Assembly: GCF_000212375.1 (NCBI RefSeq)
Contig: NC_015501.1
Coordinates: forward strand, 930,001 to 994,000
From: Porphyromonas asaccharolytica DSM 20707
Lineage (GTDB): Bacteria > Bacteroidota > Bacteroidia > Bacteroidales > Porphyromonadaceae
Length of the DNA stretch: 64,000 nucleotides
Direction of reading: 5' to 3'
Numbering within the stretch: position 1 is the stretch's first letter; each line of letters opens with the position of its first letter. A program made the translations under genes and the position numbers. Below, piece after piece: positions 60,683 to 64,000 of the stretch. Under the pieces are notes generated by a model that saw only the letters and a list, made by a program, of their open reading frames with translations, did no database searches and was not told the DNA's origin.

Positions 60683-61390
60683 ATGATGAAGTACATTGCC
60701 TATATGATATGCGCAGCTTCTCTTCTTGGGCTTTTGCTACTAGCCACTTCTTGCAGTAAAAGTGTGCCACCGACTCCTCAGGAGCCACAAGAGAACACTT
60801 TCAAAGCCAAGTTTATGGCCACGCCCAATTCCTTCTCAGGCTATGGAGGCTATGGGAAGGTTCACGGAGTGCTACAAGAACTATCTCCCAGCGGAGAGCT
60901 ACTCCATGAGACCCCGCTGGGGAATTCAGAGTTTACACTGCACTTTGAGAAGTATTCTTCTGAGATAGAGCCTTGTGCGTATCGACCTAATGAGTTTTTT
61001 GTCCGAGAGGGTATAAATGCTAAGACCTTTAAGATTGAAGCTGAGGTCATCAGTGGCAAGGGTAAGGGCTGTAAGCAGACCATCCTCATAATGCGTGGCG
61101 GATGGAGATTCTCTTTCAAAGCCGAGCCAAGTCAATTTACCTCGAAGGGCGGGTCTGGTAAAGTGATAGGGACGATGTATATTACAGACTTTGATGGTAA
61201 CGTCGTTAAGGAGAGCGATCTCGGTGATTGCAACTTCGGACTCAATGTAGTTGGTAATCCAAAGGGCATCACGATTGACGACCTTGAGAAGACCTTCACG
61301 GTCGCAGCGGGTGGTCCAACGACCTTCGAACTACAAGCTTGTACAGGTTATGGACAGCCATATCTCATTGAGATAAAGCGTGAAGGCTGA
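60683..61390 (+). CDS. Lipoprotein with two related beta-rich modules
   Basis: The 235-residue protein has a lipobox (LLLLATSC) and two similar modules of about 90 residues: FKAKFMATPNSFSGYGGYGKVHGVL and FSFKAEPSQFTSKGGSGKVIGTM, each followed by DLGDCNF-like or PLGNSEF-like strands and a closing TFKIEAEV or TFELQACTGYGQ. The duplication suggests a beta-sandwich binding protein. No named family is recognised. It is alone on its strand, between the capsule genes and the group II intron. Confidence 0.78.
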   Translation: MMKYIAYMICAASLLGLLLLATSCSKSVPPTPQEPQENTFKAKFMATPNSFSGYGGYGKVHGVLQELSPSGELLHETPLGNSEFTLHFEKYSSEIEPCAYRPNEFFVREGINAKTFKIEAEVISGKGKGCKQTILIMRGGWRFSFKAEPSQFTSKGGSGKVIGTMYITDFDGNVVKESDLGDCNFGLNVVGNPKGITIDDLEKTFTVAAGGPTTFELQACTGYGQPYLIEIKREG

Positions 61391-61592
61391 TAGGCTACGA
61401 GAGCGATACGATGGCTCAGTGACAGCCTCACCACTGCAAAGGTGGTGAAATCGTACGACCAGCCACCGATCCTCCGCTTCAGCTCCACGCTGCAAATCTC
61501 ACAATCGTGCGTCCTAGTCAATCGTTATTTGTCTCGTTTTAATCTCTAAGTCCGAATCTCCAGCCCATTTTATCGGAGAAGATTGAAATCCT

Positions 61593-61787
61593 CCACGAGG
61601 AGTTTCCCAATCCCTCCCTAGGGATTTCCAAATTCCTAGGGAGGAACAGAAAAATCCCCACGTAGGGACGAAATAAAACTTCGGAGGAATGAAATGAAAC
61701 TTCGGAGAAATCATTTCTCGCCTACGTGGCGAATTTTTATTTTCCAGCGAGCTATTGGAAAATTTCCACGTGGAAGTTTCGAAGCAA
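61593..61787. repeat. CCACGTGG ruler repeat, copy D (degenerate)
   Basis: Boxes near 61593, 61615, 61637 and 61658 on the left have decayed (CCACGAGG, TCCCTAGG, TAGGGAGG, CCACGTAG). On the right CTACGTGG (61722), CCAGCGAG (61744) and CCACGTGG (61766) keep the 22-bp spacing. Two central AAACTTCGGAG units remain. One single-base slip breaks the left arm. No IS ends are visible. Confidence 0.8.
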
Positions 61788-61884
61788 TCGGAAGGTGTCG
61801 AAATAATTGGAGAATATCGGAGTAATCGGAGACGTGTAGTAACCCTTTGCCCTATACACAAACCGTGCGTTCTCGCATAAAAGA

Positions 61885-61916
61885 AGAGCCTGCCACGAGA
61901 GGTCGTGACAGGCTCT
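61885..61916. terminator. Terminator-like hairpin at the group II intron insertion site
   Basis: AGAGCCTGCCACGA pairs with TCGTGACAGGCTCT around a 4-base loop. On the minus strand it is followed by TCTTTTAT, so it was probably the dcp terminator. On the plus strand the intron starts three bases after the stem. Confidence 0.75.
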
Positions 61917-61919
61917 TGC

Positions 61920-63790
61920 GTGTATGACGGGCATGTCATACATCTGTGGTGAAAGTCCACACGGGGCGTAGTTGCCAACGAACCCCATAGCGACTTGCAA
62001 GTTTCAAGGGGTGACCCTTGGGAGAGAAGAAGCAATAGCGAATTCGTGGCCTGACGAACAGAAACCTAATACCAAGGCGTATCAAGCGGACAAGCTGGCA
62101 CGCGACAGTGAAGCTCCAAAAGGCAACCGTAACCTTGATGCGTAAATTAGGCAGGTAAACGATGAAAGATGTATGGCTTATCCCGTGAGGCCTCGGCAGT
62201 CCTCAAGGATAGTAACAACGAATGTCGAGGAGTCAGCAGAGGTCGAAGTAGCCGTTCTCGCGCAGAACAAGGCGAAGGACCGAATAATTCGTAACGTTAA
62301 TCAAGAATGTATGTTCCGATGTTTTTGCTGACGAGTGGCAACGGTCAAAACGTCAATGCGATCGACCACATAGAGCTAAGCACGCGAGCATCGGAAGCGG
62401 AAATTAAGAAAGACGGAAGATGAAACTAATCGAACAGATACTCGCCAAGAATAATGTACGCGAGGCACTCAATCGTGTTGTGAGCAACAAGGGCGCCTCG
62501 GGTATAGACGGTATGAAAGTCGAGGAGCTCCGCGACTATATGAACGCCAATTGGACGAGCATCAAGCAGTCGATCCTAGAGCGTAGGTACAAGCCAGCCC
62601 CCGTACGGAGGGTTGAGATACCTAAGCCCAACGGAGGCGTACGCAAGCTCGGTATCCCGACCGTTGTCGACCGAACCCTTCAACAATCGATTGTCCAAGT
62701 CCTGACTCCCATCTTCGAGGCAGAGTTTCAAGAGAACAGCTACGGCTTCCGCCCCGGCAGGAGCTGTGAGCAAGCCGTTCAGAAGCTTTTGGAATACCTC
62801 AACGAGGGAGCGGAGTGGATAGTTGACATAGACTTGGAGAAGTTCTTCGACAATGTTCCACAAGACAAACTGATGAGTTATGTGGGTCGTGTGATCCATG
62901 ACCCAGACACCGAAAGTCTGATACGCAAGTATCTGAAGTCGGGCGTAATGGAGAATGGTCTTTACGAAGCCACAGAACTCGGCACGCCCCAAGGTGGCAA
63001 TTTGTCCCCCTTGTTGAGCAATGTGATGCTCAACGAGCTAGATAAGGAAATGGTCAGACGGGGGCTGCGCTATGTTCGATACGCAGACGACTGCGTCATA
63101 GCAGTAAGAAGCGAAGCAAGTGCCAAACGAGTGATGCACTCTGTCACCCAATGGATAGAGCGTGTCCTCGGGCTTAAGGTCAATGCCACCAAAACGCACG
63201 TCTGCCGACCGAGCAAACTTAAGTACCTCGGTTTTGGATTTTACAAATCCCCTCAGACCAAGCAGTGGACGGCAAGACCTCACGAGGACTCCGTAGCGAA
63301 GTTTGTCAGGAAGCTGAAGAAACTATGCAAACGCTCGTGGAGCATCTCCATGACTGCCCGTATCACAATGCTGAACAGAGTGATACGTGGATGGATAAAC
63401 TACTTTGCCATTGGAGCTATGAAAGGCAAGATGGTAGGGATAGACGAACATCTGCGCACGATGCTACGTAAGGTGATATGGAAGCAATGGAAAACACCTC
63501 GAAAGCGAGCCTGGGGGCTACGCAAGCTTGGTATCTGCAACGACTTAGCCAAGCTCACCTCGTGCAGCGGAGACCGCTACGAATGGGTGGTGAGACGTAC
63601 ATGCGTGGTACGAGCAATATCGAAAGATGTGCTAGCCCGCAGAGGCCTCGTAAGCTGTTTGGACTACTATGCGATTAGACACTCTTTGAAAACGAATTAA
63701 ACCGCCGTATGCCGAACGGCACGTACGGTGGTGTGAGAGGAAAGGAAACGAAAGTAGGTCAGAAAACTTTCGTTTCCCGACCTACTCGAT
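61920..63790 (+). mobile_element. Group II intron with maturase gene
   Basis: The 5' end GTGTATGACGGGCATGTCATACATCTGTGG, then TGAAAGTCCACACGGGG fits bacterial group II introns. Domain V (63702-63731) reads CCGCCGTATGCCGAA then CGGCACGTACGGTGG. Domain VI starts GTGTGAGAGG and closes CCTACTCGAT with a bulged A at 63784 and a long stem (AAACGAAAGT/ACTTTCGTTT). The exact 3' end is placed at 63790 by this structure. Insertion beside a terminator hairpin and a short maturase suggest class C, though this was not modelled. Confidence 0.87.
62420..63700 (+). CDS. ltrA: Group II intron reverse transcriptase/maturase
   Basis: The 426-residue protein has RT motifs NKGASGIDGM, RRVEIPKPNGGVRKLGIPTV, NSYGFRPGRSCEQAV, WIVDIDLEKFFDNV, GTPQGGNLSPLLSNVMLNELD, the catalytic YADD in VRYADDCVIAV, then the maturase X domain (WINYFAIG). 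It ends without an HNH endonuclease domain, as in short group IIC-type proteins. It promotes splicing and retrohoming of its own intron. Confidence 0.94.
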   Translation: MKLIEQILAKNNVREALNRVVSNKGASGIDGMKVEELRDYMNANWTSIKQSILERRYKPAPVRRVEIPKPNGGVRKLGIPTVVDRTLQQSIVQVLTPIFEAEFQENSYGFRPGRSCEQAVQKLLEYLNEGAEWIVDIDLEKFFDNVPQDKLMSYVGRVIHDPDTESLIRKYLKSGVMENGLYEATELGTPQGGNLSPLLSNVMLNELDKEMVRRGLRYVRYADDCVIAVRSEASAKRVMHSVTQWIERVLGLKVNATKTHVCRPSKLKYLGFGFYKSPQTKQWTARPHEDSVAKFVRKLKKLCKRSWSISMTARITMLNRVIRGWINYFAIGAMKGKMVGIDEHLRTMLRKVIWKQWKTPRKRAWGLRKLGICNDLAKLTSCSGDRYEWVVRRTCVVRAISKDVLARRGLVSCLDYYAIRHSLKTN

Positions 63791-63845
63791 TGTCTGTATT
63801 GATCTAGCGCTAGCTACGATTTACTCGGCTAGCCGCGCTGTATGA

Positions 63846-64000
63846 TTAGCGGAGACCGCGGAAGCGTAGGAGTGGCTCGATGTCGACCTCCTTGTGTCCG
63901 GTGAACTGCTCGAAGAGTACCATCAGGTCCTCGCTGTTACCACGAGAGAGGAGGATGTCGGCTAGGCGCTGTCCGTTCTCACGAGTCATACCTCCGTGAG
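63846..64000 (-). CDS. dcp: M3-family peptidyl-dipeptidase Dcp, C-terminal end
   Basis: The last 50 codons read GMTRENGQRLADILLSRGNS, then EDLMVLFEQFTGHKEVDIE and PLLRFRGLR before TAA (63846-63848). This matches the C-terminus of M3 metallopeptidases of the Dcp group, which release dipeptides from peptide C-termini. The rest lies beyond the window edge, so the zinc site cannot be seen. Confidence 0.75.
   Translation of the reverse strand, partial: HGGMTRENGQRLADILLSRGNSEDLMVLFEQFTGHKEVDIEPLLRFRGLR

Noticed and set aside
63743-63777. Rho-independent terminator after the maturase gene
   Set aside because: The AAACGAAAGT/ACTTTCGTTT stem is better explained as domain VI of the group II intron, since GAGAGG and CCTACTC with a bulged A enclose it.

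Overview
The window is most consistent with a Porphyromonas-like member of the Bacteroidota. The evidence is a set of promoters with the Bacteroidota form (TAnnTTTG at -7, TTG or TTTG about 19 bp upstream), two secreted proteins with type IX secretion C-terminal domains, a BspA-like leucine-rich repeat protein, and the gene order recombinase - hibernation factor - tRNA-Tyr - tRNA-Thr - tuf - tRNA-Trp. The genus is inference from gene content; no database was searched.

Layout. 1-3.3 kb: tRNA-Trp, tuf, tRNA-Thr and tRNA-Tyr in one minus-strand operon, preceded by an in-frame fusion of a XerC-type recombinase to a ribosome hibernation factor. 3.3-10.6 kb: a secreted protein, then a plus-strand cluster of M20 peptidase, MTA/SAH deaminase, purine nucleoside phosphorylase, an unknown protein and a GT3-like glycogen synthase, ending against an L,D-transpeptidase-like gene. 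11.2-14.2 kb: a BspA-like T9SS cargo. 14.6-14.9 kb: tRNA-Thr(TGT) and a 4.5S-type SRP RNA. 14.9-18.8 kb: a three-gene AlwI-family restriction-modification unit. 19.3-23.1 kb: bioF-bioG-bioC with an overlapping TlpA-like lipoprotein. 23.3-27.5 kb: three tandem FKBP isomerases, then folA-hisS. 27.7-31.2 kb: Ig-like lipoprotein and thioredoxin-fold T9SS cargo. 33.2-43.3 kb: trx, dnaE, tig, an acyltransferase, ddl, rluD-like and PASTA genes. 43.3-47.5 kb: an insertion-sequence island. 48-49.6 kb: a lipoprotein and exported protein pair. 50.2 kb: rplS. 51.3-60.5 kb: capsule/exopolysaccharide genes (CapD/FlaA1-like, PHP phosphatase, Wzc, Wza, pyruvyl transferase, Wzx). 60.7 kb to the end: a lipoprotein, a group II intron and the 3' end of a dcp-like peptidase.

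The most striking signal is a repeat family with a ruler-like design, present four times (10.7, 31.4, 50.8 and 61.6 kb). Arms of CCACGTGG boxes spaced exactly 22 bp flank a centre made of 1, 2, 2 or 3 copies of a 21-bp AAACTTCGGAGGAATC unit. The 50.7-kb copy sits inside a 280-bp element with the same terminal inverted repeats, and the same 8-bp class of target duplication, as the complete ISL3-type element at 43.3 kb. The 31.4-kb copy is split by an IS3-family element, and removing that element restores the 22-bp period exactly. From memory, the family resembles the BrickBuilt minisatellite MITEs described in P. gingivalis.

Other unusual features are heptanucleotide arrays abutting the promoters of three genes, a C14 tract at the start of a capsule gene, a hexamer-encoded (Tyr-Gly)9 tail on the Wzc kinase, and an HTH domain fused to a restriction-system methyltransferase. 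How these genes work together is best seen in the capsule locus: Wza, Wzc and the PHP phosphatase form an export and phosphoregulation set, Wzx and the pyruvyl transferase supply and decorate repeat units, and two repeat tracts could make the output variable.
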